This document shows positions 24,701-32,996 of a stretch of DNA of 64,000 nt, piece after piece. The DNA is from Cecembia calidifontis (GTDB lineage: Bacteria; Bacteroidota; Bacteroidia; Cytophagales; Cyclobacteriaceae). The position numbers were made by a program, and so were the translations under genes. Location: contig NZ_SGXG01000001.1 of the NCBI RefSeq assembly GCF_004216715.1, positions 930,001 to 994,000 of the forward strand, given 5' to 3'. Position 1 is the first letter of the stretch, and each line of letters starts with the position of its first letter. The notes beneath the pieces were generated by a model that saw nothing but the letters and a program-made list of their open reading frames with translations, made no database searches and had not been told where the DNA came from.

Positions 24701-26589
24701 TAACGGGTGAGATTTTTGATCGCTTTCCAGACCTGTTGGATTTCTTTGAGGGTAATTTTGGTTTGATTCAAAAGGATAAAATGCTTGCTGAGATCTTCTT
24801 CATCAAAGAGGACAAAACACTCCGCTTCGATATTTTCATCCCTTCCTGCACGTCCGGCTTCCTGTACATAGTTTTCCAGGGAATCTGAGATTTCATAATG
24901 CACAACCAAACCCACATCTTTTTTATCTACCCCCATACCAAAAGCAGAGGTGGCCACCATGGTATTTATCTCTCCTGCAATAAAAGCATCCTGGTTTTGG
25001 TTTTTTTCAGTTTTGTCCATCTTGCCATGGTAGGCACGTGCAGGGATACCGTCTTTATTCAGCCTTTGCGCTAAGTCAAATGCTTTCCTTGTTCGTGAAA
25101 CATAAATGATGCTGGGGCAGGCTTTGGCTTCAAGTAAGTCACGGAGTGCAAGATATTTTTCCTCTTCCTTGTTCCTTTCGACCACTTCAAAGCGCAGATT
25201 GGTCCTTGCTACACTTGAGCGGAACATTTCAAGATTAAGCGAAAGCTTTTCACGAAAAAAATTCTGGATATCTTCTATGACTTTTTGCTTAGCAGTAGCC
25301 GTGAAGCAAGAGACAGGTATTGGTTCAGAGAGATTTTTTATTTCCTGAAGCTTTTGAATAAAATCAGCAATATATAGGTAATCAATCCTAAAATCCTGTC
25401 CCCATGCAGAAAAGCAATGAGCTTCATCAATAACCACCCTATTGATTTTTCTTCCTAATAGTAGCTTTTCAATACTTTTTGAACGAAGGGATTCCGGTGA
25501 AATGTAAAGGATAGATGCAGTACCGTCTTCAACCCTTTCGAATGAATTTGACCTTTCTATAGGATCCAAAAGGCCGTTAATGGTAACTGATTCGGTAATG
25601 CCCATTTTTTCAAGGTTATCCACCTGATCTTTCATCAAGGATTGTAAAGGGGAAATAACTAAAGTAAGGGCCTTCTCCCTTTCTCCCGCCATAAGCGCAG
25701 GTAGTTGGAAAGTAATGGATTTACCTCCACCTGTAGGGAATATGCACAAAATTGATTCACCTTTTATGGCTGCTTCTACAGCTTTTTCTTGCAAAGGCTC
25801 ATTTCCGTAAGTTCTGAATTGTTCGAAGCCAAAAATCCGCTTTAATCCAGCATGGATATCAAATGTTTTGGAGCAATATGTACAGCCGGTAAGGCAGGGC
25901 CTTCCCCTTAACATAGTCATCAACCTATCTGTTTCCGGGAAGCGTTGCAAGACCCACGGAGGGGTAATGCTGAATCTATCTCCAACATAAATCAAGGAAA
26001 GGGCATAGGCAAGAGGGATCGGTTTTCTTTTAACAAACTCATAAATATCTGCATGAGCGCATATTTTCCCTCTAAAAAATTTGTGGATAAGCTCAGAGAT
26101 GTTATCAGTAGTTGCTTCAAAATCAAGATATTCAAAGAATCCCTTAAAGGCATCTGATTGAGCTAGCAGTCTATAAAAAATTTGCTGTAAATCCTTTTCC
26201 AAATCTAAAAAGGCACTTACTTGATCATTTAAAAGATCTCTGGCTTTTATTGCATCATTAAGAGGGTTGCTGAGGCTTTCAGTTTGAAGCTTATCATCCT
26301 TAACGAGGTTATGGTACGGTTTTTTAGGGAAAAGCAGAGGCGATAAAAATAAGGTATCAATAACATTAGAAAATTGAATTCCCTTTTTTTGAAGATAGGG
26401 AAGATCATGCCCCAAAATATTATGACCGCATACAAATTGCGGTCTATCCAAAAACGCCTCAAATTTTTTTATGTTATTGCTGTGGAAAGTGCTTCCATCA
26501 GATTTCACAGCGCCAAAGTCCAAGAGCTTTTCATTTTGAGGATCTACCTCAATATCTAAAAAGCAAATGTGTGGATTGGAGTCTTTCAT
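21772..26589 (-). CDS. Giant fusion: DnaQ-like exonuclease - RecQ helicase - UvrD/Rep helicase
   Basis: A 1605-residue protein. Residues 1-130 look like a DEDD exonuclease: CFLDIEVDPQ (D-x-E), CGHNILGHDLPYL (second acidic motif) and NPLNDAIKARDLL (third). A CxxxCxxC cluster (PCLTGCTYC) sits at 231-239. RecQ core: Walker A FPTGGGKSITFQ at 284-295, DEAH at 388-391, and the motif VI region VQEAGRAGRDE. From about residue 1060 there is a second, UvrD-type helicase: AAGPGSGKTRILV, LTFSRAAATEFKKRL, IDEAQDISSQEF, AVGDDDQNIYEFRGS, TIHKAKGKEFDQVY and YVGMTRAKSLL. All Walker and Superfamily 1/2 motifs look intact. It likely processes DNA ends or recombination intermediates; a defence role is possible but unsupported by neighbours. 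Monocistronic. Confidence 0.9.
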   Translation of the reverse strand: MKDSNPHICFLDIEVDPQNEKLLDFGAVKSDGSTFHSNNIKKFEAFLDRPQFVCGHNILGHDLPYLQKKGIQFSNVIDTLFLSPLLFPKKPYHNLVKDDKLQTESLSNPLNDAIKARDLLNDQVSAFLDLEKDLQQIFYRLLAQSDAFKGFFEYLDFEATTDNISELIHKFFRGKICAHADIYEFVKRKPIPLAYALSLIYVGDRFSITPPWVLQRFPETDRLMTMLRGRPCLTGCTYCSKTFDIHAGLKRIFGFEQFRTYGNEPLQEKAVEAAIKGESILCIFPTGGGKSITFQLPALMAGEREKALTLVISPLQSLMKDQVDNLEKMGITESVTINGLLDPIERSNSFERVEDGTASILYISPESLRSKSIEKLLLGRKINRVVIDEAHCFSAWGQDFRIDYLYIADFIQKLQEIKNLSEPIPVSCFTATAKQKVIEDIQNFFREKLSLNLEMFRSSVARTNLRFEVVERNKEEEKYLALRDLLEAKACPSIIYVSRTRKAFDLAQRLNKDGIPARAYHGKMDKTEKNQNQDAFIAGEINTMVATSAFGMGVDKKDVGLVVHYEISDSLENYVQEAGRAGRDENIEAECFVLFDEEDLSKHFILLNQTKITLKEIQQVWKAIKNLTRYRSQVSNSALEIARQAGWDDSIREIETRVTTAIAALEDAGYLKRGQNMPKIFASSIQVNNAQDAIQKIESSPRFSQHQKIQAVRIIKKLFSSKSRQKNLEDEAEARIDYIADHLAMVKEEVIEIIHLLREEKILADSKDLQAYIRRSDAIQKPMDVVENIGLLENYLLGQINAEARVFQIKSLNEGAALEGLKGITPAKIRTVINYWSIKNWVSKQFSTSSKNHVELKANLSTEVLKEKFRKRHDLARFILDYLYRKAALPAPDLPLFSGEMPVDFSVLELKESYEAEAGLFERSCTPADVEDALFYLSRMDALKIEGGFLVLYNRLTIERTERDNKARYKQEDYQKLERFYENKVQQIHIVGEYAKKMISDYQDALQFVEDYFQMNYTAFLNKYFKGNRQKEISRNITPAKFRRLFGELSPAQLKIINDQNSRNIVVAAGPGSGKTRILVHKLAALLLMEDVKQEQLLMLTFSRAAATEFKKRLMDLIGNAALFVDIKTFHGYCFEIIGKVGSLDKTDEVIEQATQMIRENKTEPKEVTRTVLVIDEAQDISSQEFALIEALMEQNEDVRVIAVGDDDQNIYEFRGSSAVYLEKFITEKGAQKYELVENYRSKSNLVDFSNQWAATISQRLKTNPIIAHDSGLGSLRFYQHRGPYLLPALMDDFFSSKPKGTIGILCRTNEEALSILSRLLQKNISAKLIQSHEQFHLLQLFEIRFFFNSLSLGPGQYTVPEEKWKRSRQQLETAFGHSNKWDLVKRMLDDFEQIFPKIRYRTDLEEFIRESRIEDFADQEYGTALVSTIHKAKGKEFDQVYMMLTQSDCKEDQERRLLYVGMTRAKSLLSIHYRGNYLDGITAEAMERIEVQALEEDHGPLLLQLGLKDINLGFCAFRQKLIHRLRTGDLLSLEGNDCLNDQGQTVLRFSMAFQQSLAQFMEKGYTVQQVSVNWLVYWHNPETEKDVLVLLPELVLHKENPKEI

Positions 26590-27036
26590 CAGTGATTCAA
26601 AATATCCATAAATTCGAATTATTCATCAATATTCGGAAAAGAAAGCTTCAAGCATAATTCTTTCGACTTTACAAGTAATTGGAATAAAAACATGAATTAC
26701 AAGTCAATCTTACCGACTAGATATTTAACAATTTATCTTTGTCAATTCTTTTCTTGATAAAAAAAGTAGCCAGAAAAATCAAGAATTTCGAATCCTACTC
26801 CTCATAAGGCCAACGCCGGACAGGACGAAATTCATTACCTCCCGCCCTACTTAGACGATAACGTTGTCAAAATATCATAATATTTAGTTGCAATTTTTTA
26901 AAAATCTTCTCAAATTATTTATTAAGCACAACTATTAAAATGTCTTGAAATTCAGGGTAAACCAATTCCAGAAACTTTACCATTCACACAATAATATTTA
27001 ATTTAGGTGAAAACATCACCAAAATTGCCTGAAACA
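26590..27036. other. Intergenic region between divergent genes
   Basis: This 447-bp AT-rich gap must hold promoters for the giant helicase gene (leftward) and the SMP-30 gene (rightward). Near 26770-26880 there is a less AT-rich patch (aaggccaacgccggacaggacg) that looks like a decayed repeat. I see no ORF, RNA gene or clear terminator in it. Confidence 0.5.
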
Positions 27037-28044
27037 ATGAAAAGATTGGTTTTCCTTCCTTTGTGTATTTCGTTATGGTTTATATCCTGCACCTCAACAC
27101 CCCCCTCTATGAAACAAGACGCCTTTATAGAAATCCTCGACGAACAGGCAACGCAACTCTTCGATCCAAAAGCTCCTTTCCATATCATGGCACAGGGCTT
27201 TTCCTGGACAGAAGGGCCGCTTTGGCTGGAAGGACAGCAAAGTCTGATTTTTACAGACATCCCCAACAATTCCGTTTTCCGGGTCGACTCCAAGGGCAAA
27301 CTCAGTCTTTACCTGAAACCATCAGGTTATACCGGAGAGGCTCCTCGTGGTGGGGAAGTGGGCGCCAATGGTCTGACTTTGGACCCACAGGGCCGATTGG
27401 TACTCTGCCAACATGGGGACAGGCGTATGGCACGCATGGACAGTCCCTCAGATCAGCCTCAACCTACCTTCATCACCCTTGTGGATAACTATCAGGGAAA
27501 GCGCTTCAACAGCCCCAATGATGTGGTCTTTGATAAGGCAGGAAATATGTACTTTACCGATCCACCTTATGGACTGGAATTCAATATGAATGACCCTGCA
27601 AAGGAACTGGCCTTCCAGGGAATTTATTGCCTGAAAGCCACAGGAGAATTGGTACTGCTCGATACCATCTCCCGGCCCAATGGCTTGGCATTTAGTCCGG
27701 ATGAAAAATACCTTTATGTTGCCAATTCAGATCCCGAACAGGCAGTTTGGTTCAGGTATGAAGTAGGACAAGATGGACTTATCCACAATAGGGAATTATT
27801 TTATGATGCCACCGAATTGGTGGGAAAAGAAGGTTTCAAAGGCCTGCCGGATGGAATGAAAATCCACAGTTCAGGGATAATATTTGCTACCGGCCCGGGG
27901 GGAGTTTGGGTATTTGATCCAAGTGGAAAAGTCTTAGCAAGACTGAGAACCGGGGAAGCTACCTCCAACTGTGCCTTTTCCACTGATGAGAAAAATTTTT
28001 TCATGACCGCGGATAATTATGTGTTGAAGATTGAAATGAAATAG
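27037..28044 (+). CDS. SMP-30/gluconolactonase family lipoprotein
   Basis: A 335-residue six-bladed beta-propeller. I place the start at 27037 (MKRLVFLPLCISLWFISC), giving a proper lipoprotein leader; an in-frame GTG 30 bp earlier is less likely. Family features: AQGFSWTEGPLWLEGQQSLI (metal-binding Glu), TDIPNNSVFRVDSKG, GLTLDPQGRLVLCQHGDRR, NSPNDVVFDKAGNMYFTDPP (Asn/Asp ligands) and PNGLAFSPDEKYLYVANSD. The enzymes hydrolyse sugar lactones such as gluconolactone in a metal-dependent way. It is followed by a GNAT gene 50 bp later, perhaps cotranscribed. Confidence 0.9.
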   Translation: MKRLVFLPLCISLWFISCTSTPPSMKQDAFIEILDEQATQLFDPKAPFHIMAQGFSWTEGPLWLEGQQSLIFTDIPNNSVFRVDSKGKLSLYLKPSGYTGEAPRGGEVGANGLTLDPQGRLVLCQHGDRRMARMDSPSDQPQPTFITLVDNYQGKRFNSPNDVVFDKAGNMYFTDPPYGLEFNMNDPAKELAFQGIYCLKATGELVLLDTISRPNGLAFSPDEKYLYVANSDPEQAVWFRYEVGQDGLIHNRELFYDATELVGKEGFKGLPDGMKIHSSGIIFATGPGGVWVFDPSGKVLARLRTGEATSNCAFSTDEKNFFMTADNYVLKIEMK

Positions 28045-28094
28045 CTGGAAATAGATATAGATATTGATGGATATTGGATATTGGTTGAAATAGA

Positions 28095-28583
28095 ATGGTA
28101 ATTAGAGAAGCAGATATTGAACGGGATTATGATGGGGTTTGGGAGATTTTTTTGGATGTAATTGCCGGTGGAGATGCCTTTTCATTTGTACCGGATACCC
28201 CCAAATCTGAACTGAAAAGGCTATGGTTTGCGGACAATATGGATACTTTTGTGGCTGTGGATAACTCAGGAAAGATAGTTGGAAGCTATTACGTAAAGCC
28301 CAATCAACCCGGACTTGGAAGCCATATTGCCAATGCAGGTTATATGGTGCATCCCAATGAAAAAGGAAAGGGAATCGGCACCCTTTTGTGCAAAGACTCC
28401 ATTGATTTTGCCAGAAAAAAAGGATACCTCGGCATGCAGTTCAATATTGTCGTCAGTACCAATGAGCCCGCAGTAAAGCTGTGGAAAAGTTTTGGGTTCT
28501 CCATCATCGGCACTATTCCCCAAGCCTTCAGACATCAAAAGTTGGGATTGGTGGATGCCTATATCATGTACAAAAGCTTGTAA
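28095..28583 (+). CDS. GNAT-family N-acetyltransferase
   Basis: A 162-residue GNAT fold. READIERDYDGVWEIFLDVI forms the first strand and helices, AGYMVHPNEKGKGIGTLLCK contains the acetyl-CoA-binding (Q/R)-x-x-G-x-G/A loop, here EKGKGIGTLL, and FNIVVSTNEPAVKLWKSFGF matches the C-terminal N-x-x-A-x-x-L-(Y/W)-x-x-x-GF motif. It transfers an acetyl group from acetyl-CoA to an amine; the substrate is unknown. Cytosolic, no signal. Confidence 0.9.
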   Translation: MVIREADIERDYDGVWEIFLDVIAGGDAFSFVPDTPKSELKRLWFADNMDTFVAVDNSGKIVGSYYVKPNQPGLGSHIANAGYMVHPNEKGKGIGTLLCKDSIDFARKKGYLGMQFNIVVSTNEPAVKLWKSFGFSIIGTIPQAFRHQKLGLVDAYIMYKSL

Positions 28584-28803
28584 ATTTACCTTGTATAAAT
28601 TTTTTTAATTCCTTCACTCCTTGTTGTATAAAAAACCAACCGCAGATGAAAGCGGATTGACACAGATTACTTTGGCCTAAGGGTTTTGTTGTGGATAACT
28701 TTTGGTTTCTTTTGTTCCTTTTGTGATTCTATAACTTTGCCACAAAGGCACAAAGTTCTGTTGCACAAAGCTTAACGCTCAGGTAGCAATCTTTGCGTAC
28801 AAC
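28584..28803. other. Intergenic region with decayed repeat-like text
   Basis: There are no genes between the GNAT gene and the terminator of the S9 peptidase gene. Phrases such as accgcagatgaaagcggatt and gccacaaaggcacaaag resemble low-copy noncoding repeats seen in many environmental bacteria, and similar wording (ctttgtggata, ggcctaag) occurs at 9330-9370. Confidence 0.5.
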
Positions 28804-28840
28804 AAAAAAACCTTTGAGAGTACTTTAGTACTCCCAAAGG
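28804..28840 (-). terminator. Rho-independent terminator of the S9 peptidase gene
   Basis: On the minus strand a hairpin (CCTTTGGGAGTACT, loop, AGTACTCTCAAAGG) is followed by a run of seven T. It lies 78 bp after the stop of the S9 peptidase gene. Confidence 0.85.
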
Positions 28841-28917
28841 CCTAATTCATACGATTTAGGGAATTTCCGAAATCCTCCTTCCGAAATTCTATTTTCTAAC
28901 CTCTCGTCTTTCGCTTC

Positions 28918-31344
28918 TCAATTTCTATTCTTCACATACTTTTCCAACCACACATGTTGTTCCCAGAGGGTATGCAGGATGGATTCTTTGGCAGCATAGC
29001 CATGGCTTTCATGCGGTAAGAAAACCAGTCGGGTGGTAGCCCCGTGTCCTTTCAAGGCATTGTAATAGCGTTCAGACTGAATGGGGAATGTACCGGAGTT
29101 GTTGTCCGCCTCTCCATGGATCAAAAGGATCGGAGTTTTCACCTTATGGGCATTCATAAATGGAGACATCGTATTGTACACCTCGGGTGCTTCCCAGTAA
29201 GTGCGCTGCTCATACTGAAAGCCAAATGGGGTCAAAGTCCTGTTGTAAGCACCACTTCTTGCGATACCCGCGGCAAACAAATTTGAATGTGAAAGCAAAT
29301 TGGCCGTCATAAAAGCGCCATAAGAGTGTCCACCGACAGCAATCCTGTTTCTGTCACCGATACCGGCATCTACTATATAGTCAATGGCTGCCTCAGCATT
29401 GGCCACCAACTGCACCACAAAAGTATCATTGGGTTCTTCATCCCCTTCCCCCACGATAGGCATTTCGGTTTGATCCATGATGGCATAACCTTGCGTCACC
29501 CAGTAGATCGGAGAACCCCAGTTCAATCGGGTAAAGGTATATTTCGATCCCCTTACCTGGGCAGCAACGGCAGCAGACTTGTATTCCCTTGGATAAGCCC
29601 ACATCAATACAGGAAGCCTGCCATCTTTAGCAGGATCATAACCTTCAGGCGTATACACAATAGCCGAAAGGTCAAGACCATCGTTCCTTTTGTACTTGAC
29701 CAATTCCTTTTTGATACCCTTGATGGACTCATAAGGATGCGCAAATTGTGTGATTTGTATAGGAGCAATCCGTTTTCTGGTATTGACCAACCAATAATTA
29801 GGCTGTATATCTGTGCTTTCTTTGATGGTGACAAATTCCGTAGCATCTGCATTCAGGACTTTGGCCACCCGCTCATAGTACGGGGCCTGTGATCTCCACA
29901 GGATTTTTTCTGTTTTTGTTTTGGTGTTGAAAGCTGAGAGATAAGGCATACTGCCTTCCGGGCTTCCCCCTTCGGATGTCATGAAAACATCATCTCCTTT
30001 TCTTAAAAGCACTGATCTACCAAAGGAATTCGTCGTGAAAACCGGGGATCCGGGATCATTGTAAATGTCATCTGAAGAACGCTCAATGATAACAGTCCCT
30101 TTTTCACTTGGTTTTGAAGGATTGATACGGGTTACTTTTTGCTGCCTGCTCGCAAACCATCCTTCGTTTAACAGTGCAAAATTGTCATCAGACCAATAAA
30201 TGCCTCTGAAACGGTAACCAATACCGGCCAATTTGCTTGGCTGGGCAGAAAATGGAGCATCCAAGGTGTAAATGATTTCCCTTTCATCCATTTTCACCCT
30301 AGGGTCACCGCCATCCTGTGCCTCTACCCAGAAGAGCGTGGCGGGTTTGTCGGCTCTCCAGCTGATAGAACGTGGACCTGTAACTGTGGCATCGAAACCT
30401 GTTGGACGGACTTCATCCAAAGGAATCTGGGCAAGTGTTTTGACGTGCTTGCCGTTGATATCCCAGATTTCCACATCATAGGGGAAGCGGGAAGCAGGAA
30501 CAAGGTAGGAAAAAGGCTTCTGGATCAGTTCAACGGTGATATATTGACCATTAGGAGAAAGATCCATGGATTTGATCATGCCCGGCTTACCAATAGGTTT
30601 TTTGTTGCCCTGCAAATTGACAAGCATCAATTGGGAATCCATAAAATACTCCAAAAGCGCCTCATCGTAAGGATTAGTCAGGAGATCCTGATAGGTTCTG
30701 GAAGGGGCAGCGTTTCCGGAAGTTTCCTGCACGGTAGGGCCTTTTGGCGCTAGGGGAGCTTTAGGCAAGCCTCCTCTGTTTGGGTTGATGGCGGTGAAAA
30801 GGATTTGGTTATCGGGAGTCCATGTGATTCCCGTACCATATACTGCATTGACAATTTCATCCGTAAGTTTTCTGGCTTCCAGTGTGGATAAGTCCACTAC
30901 CCAAAGACTGATGCCTGTATTGCTGGTATTGGTCAGGGCTACATATTTTTCATCTCTGGAAAGGGAAAAGCTTCCCAACCTTGCATTGGCAGGTAACCCT
31001 TTGACCTGCTGCTCCTGACCGTTTCGCGTGTTTTTAAGGATCACATTCTCGAATGAACCTGTCCGGCTGGGACCATTGGTGGCCGGATTGATACGGATGC
31101 CACCGATTCTAAGCTCAGGCTGGGCCAATTCCTCTATAGAGGGATTCCCTGATCTCTCCAGTACCAACATAAAATCACCAGAGCGGCTGAAACTTACCAA
31201 TGGAGTAGGGGCAGCATTGACAAGGTCAGCGATGGCTTTGGGAGGGGTCTGATAGCTCAGAGCTTCCTGTGCCTGAACCTTAGCAAGGAAAGGCAGAGAA
31301 AGCACCCAAGCCAATATGGCTATAGAATAAAACTTTTTTATCAT
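28918..31344 (-). CDS. Secreted S9-family (prolyl oligopeptidase-type) serine peptidase
   Basis: An 808-residue protein with a Sec signal peptide ending near VQAQ. An N-terminal beta-propeller (about 35-560, with repeated SLSRDEKYVALTN and TWTPDNQILF-type blades) leads to a C-terminal alpha/beta-hydrolase domain. The catalytic triad is readable: S674 in GGHSYGAFMTANL, D747 in HGEADNNSG and H781 in PHESHGY. It resembles the glutamyl/prolyl oligopeptidase-like exported peptidases of Bacteroidota that cut short peptides in the periplasm. It is followed by a good terminator. The cleavage preference cannot be stated from the sequence. Confidence 0.92.
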   Translation of the reverse strand: MIKKFYSIAILAWVLSLPFLAKVQAQEALSYQTPPKAIADLVNAAPTPLVSFSRSGDFMLVLERSGNPSIEELAQPELRIGGIRINPATNGPSRTGSFENVILKNTRNGQEQQVKGLPANARLGSFSLSRDEKYVALTNTSNTGISLWVVDLSTLEARKLTDEIVNAVYGTGITWTPDNQILFTAINPNRGGLPKAPLAPKGPTVQETSGNAAPSRTYQDLLTNPYDEALLEYFMDSQLMLVNLQGNKKPIGKPGMIKSMDLSPNGQYITVELIQKPFSYLVPASRFPYDVEIWDINGKHVKTLAQIPLDEVRPTGFDATVTGPRSISWRADKPATLFWVEAQDGGDPRVKMDEREIIYTLDAPFSAQPSKLAGIGYRFRGIYWSDDNFALLNEGWFASRQQKVTRINPSKPSEKGTVIIERSSDDIYNDPGSPVFTTNSFGRSVLLRKGDDVFMTSEGGSPEGSMPYLSAFNTKTKTEKILWRSQAPYYERVAKVLNADATEFVTIKESTDIQPNYWLVNTRKRIAPIQITQFAHPYESIKGIKKELVKYKRNDGLDLSAIVYTPEGYDPAKDGRLPVLMWAYPREYKSAAVAAQVRGSKYTFTRLNWGSPIYWVTQGYAIMDQTEMPIVGEGDEEPNDTFVVQLVANAEAAIDYIVDAGIGDRNRIAVGGHSYGAFMTANLLSHSNLFAAGIARSGAYNRTLTPFGFQYEQRTYWEAPEVYNTMSPFMNAHKVKTPILLIHGEADNNSGTFPIQSERYYNALKGHGATTRLVFLPHESHGYAAKESILHTLWEQHVWLEKYVKNRN

Positions 31345-31539
31345 AAGGGTAATAGAAGTTTAGTTTTGTGGGAATTTAAGGGATATTTTCAAAATTCGAC
31401 CTGACTTTTGGCTATTTGGTCTTAAAAACTGCTTAGTGGTCGCTTTATTAAGGAAGTAATACCAAAAAAGTAGAGAAAAACATCATTGTGGGCTTTATAT
31501 TGAATCAATTTTTTAACCGCCAAGGAAGTAAAAAGCAAT

Positions 31540-31564
31540 AAAAAAGGGACCCTTTCAGATCCCT
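31540..31564 (-). terminator. Rho-independent terminator downstream of gldJ-like gene
   Basis: Minus strand: AGGGATC, loop TGAAAG, GGTCCCT, then six T (31540-31545 as A on the plus strand). It is 27 bp after the gldJ-like stop. Confidence 0.8.
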
Positions 31565-31590
31565 ATTCTTATATTGTTATCATTGGTTAA

Positions 31591-32814
31591 TTACTTGCCT
31601 TGTTGCCCGATGGCAATCATTGCACATCTGAAACCAATGTGGTTGGTCGCTGAATCCTGATGCAGGAACCTTCTTGTACCTGGAGCCAACCAATAAGCCA
31701 CATCTCTCCAGGATCCGCCTTTGTACACACGGAACTCGTCTGTGATCAAAGTAGTGGAATAGGTATCCGCTTCATCGAATATACCGTCTTTTCTCAATGG
31801 GTTCAGGTCATCAAAATCCTGATAAGAGAGAGGCCTATAGACGTCATTTACCCATTCGTTGACATTGCCGGACATGTTGTACAATCCGAAGTCATTTGGT
31901 GGATAATCATATACGTTGGTCGGGATGATATCCCCGTCATTGGAAATGGAACCAGAGATACCGGCATAATCACCTCTACCTCTTTTGAAGTTGGCCAAGA
32001 AATCCCCTTGTCTTCCTTTACGCTTGATGTTGTAGGGATTTCGTACACCTCTACCATCCCAAGGATAGATCCTGCCCTGCTCCTGATTCTCGTCCATATA
32101 CTGCGTACCGATCATGGCTTTGGCAGCATATTCCCATTCAGCTTCTGAAGGCAGACGGTATTCAGGGAGAGAAACACCTCTTTCAATCAACTGATTCTTG
32201 TTCAGTGTAGAATCAATTTTGTTTTTTTCACGCATGAGCTGACTCACATACTCGGTCCTCCATTTGGCATAGGCTGTGGCTTGGGACCAAGTGACACCTA
32301 CAACCGGATAAAAGTTAAATCCCGGGAATCTGTAATAGTAGGTATCATACACGTCATTGTAGGAAAGTGATCCTGCCCATACTTTTTCGGAAGGTTCCAA
32401 CTTCAAAATGGAGTCGGCGCTCACTTTTTTCCTCATGTTAAAAATAAACTCCCTGTAGTCGTTATTGGAGATTTCAGTTTCATCCATGTAAAAAGAAGCG
32501 ATAGTCACCGTTCTTTCGACATTGTCTCTGAAAGCCATAACGTCCTGCTCTTGGGAACCCAAAACGGCTCTACCACCCTGGATATACTTCAAGTTCGGGC
32601 CTACAATCTGCTTGGCTACTCGAGTTACCCTGAAGCTAGTGGTATCCTTGTCGTTAAAACTAAAAGCTGCCCCGGTTGTAGGACTTACTTTACCCGGCTT
32701 AGCCGCCGTTCTCCTACCGTAACCGGTCTGTTTGTTACAGGATGAAAGGATGGCTCCGCCAACAATCAGCAAAATAGCTGCGATCAATCCTAATTTTCCT
32801 TTTCCAAAAACCAT
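31591..32814 (-). CDS. gldJ: GldJ-like gliding/type IX secretion lipoprotein (SUMF1/FGE fold)
   Basis: A 407-residue lipoprotein (leader ending LSSC). The body is a formylglycine-generating-enzyme-like fold: GPNLKYIQGGRAVLGSQEQD, VTIASFYMDETEISNNDYRE, PVVGVTWSQATAYAKWR, YRLPSEAEWEYAAKAM, GLYNMSGNVNEWVNDVYRPL, FRVYKGGSWRDVAYWLAPG and RRFLHQDSATNHIGFRCAM. The motif TTGAAFSFNDKD followed by this order matches GldJ, needed for stability of the gliding/T9SS ring. GldK shares the fold, so the letter is probable rather than certain. The catalytic cysteines of true FGE are not evident. It probably marks a T9SS-bearing organism. Confidence 0.85.
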   Translation of the reverse strand: MVFGKGKLGLIAAILLIVGGAILSSCNKQTGYGRRTAAKPGKVSPTTGAAFSFNDKDTTSFRVTRVAKQIVGPNLKYIQGGRAVLGSQEQDVMAFRDNVERTVTIASFYMDETEISNNDYREFIFNMRKKVSADSILKLEPSEKVWAGSLSYNDVYDTYYYRFPGFNFYPVVGVTWSQATAYAKWRTEYVSQLMREKNKIDSTLNKNQLIERGVSLPEYRLPSEAEWEYAAKAMIGTQYMDENQEQGRIYPWDGRGVRNPYNIKRKGRQGDFLANFKRGRGDYAGISGSISNDGDIIPTNVYDYPPNDFGLYNMSGNVNEWVNDVYRPLSYQDFDDLNPLRKDGIFDEADTYSTTLITDEFRVYKGGSWRDVAYWLAPGTRRFLHQDSATNHIGFRCAMIAIGQQGK

Positions 32815-32996
32815 TGAACAATACTGTTTTTTTGTGCAAGTTTAGAACGCTAATATATACGCATTCATATCTTTTTTCCAATAAAATTTTTTCCCGACCT
32901 TTTGACCAAAAAATCCTTTTTGGTCAATGGAAGCAGAATAATACAAATATGTCTTCAGGAAAAGCAATTATCGCGCCATTAATTTTTTTCAAAATT

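Noticed and set aside
21772..26589. Named phage-defence system
   Set aside because: The fusion helicase has no defence partner genes beside it (acyl-CoA oxidase and SMP-30 flank it), so only its unusual domain plan is reported.
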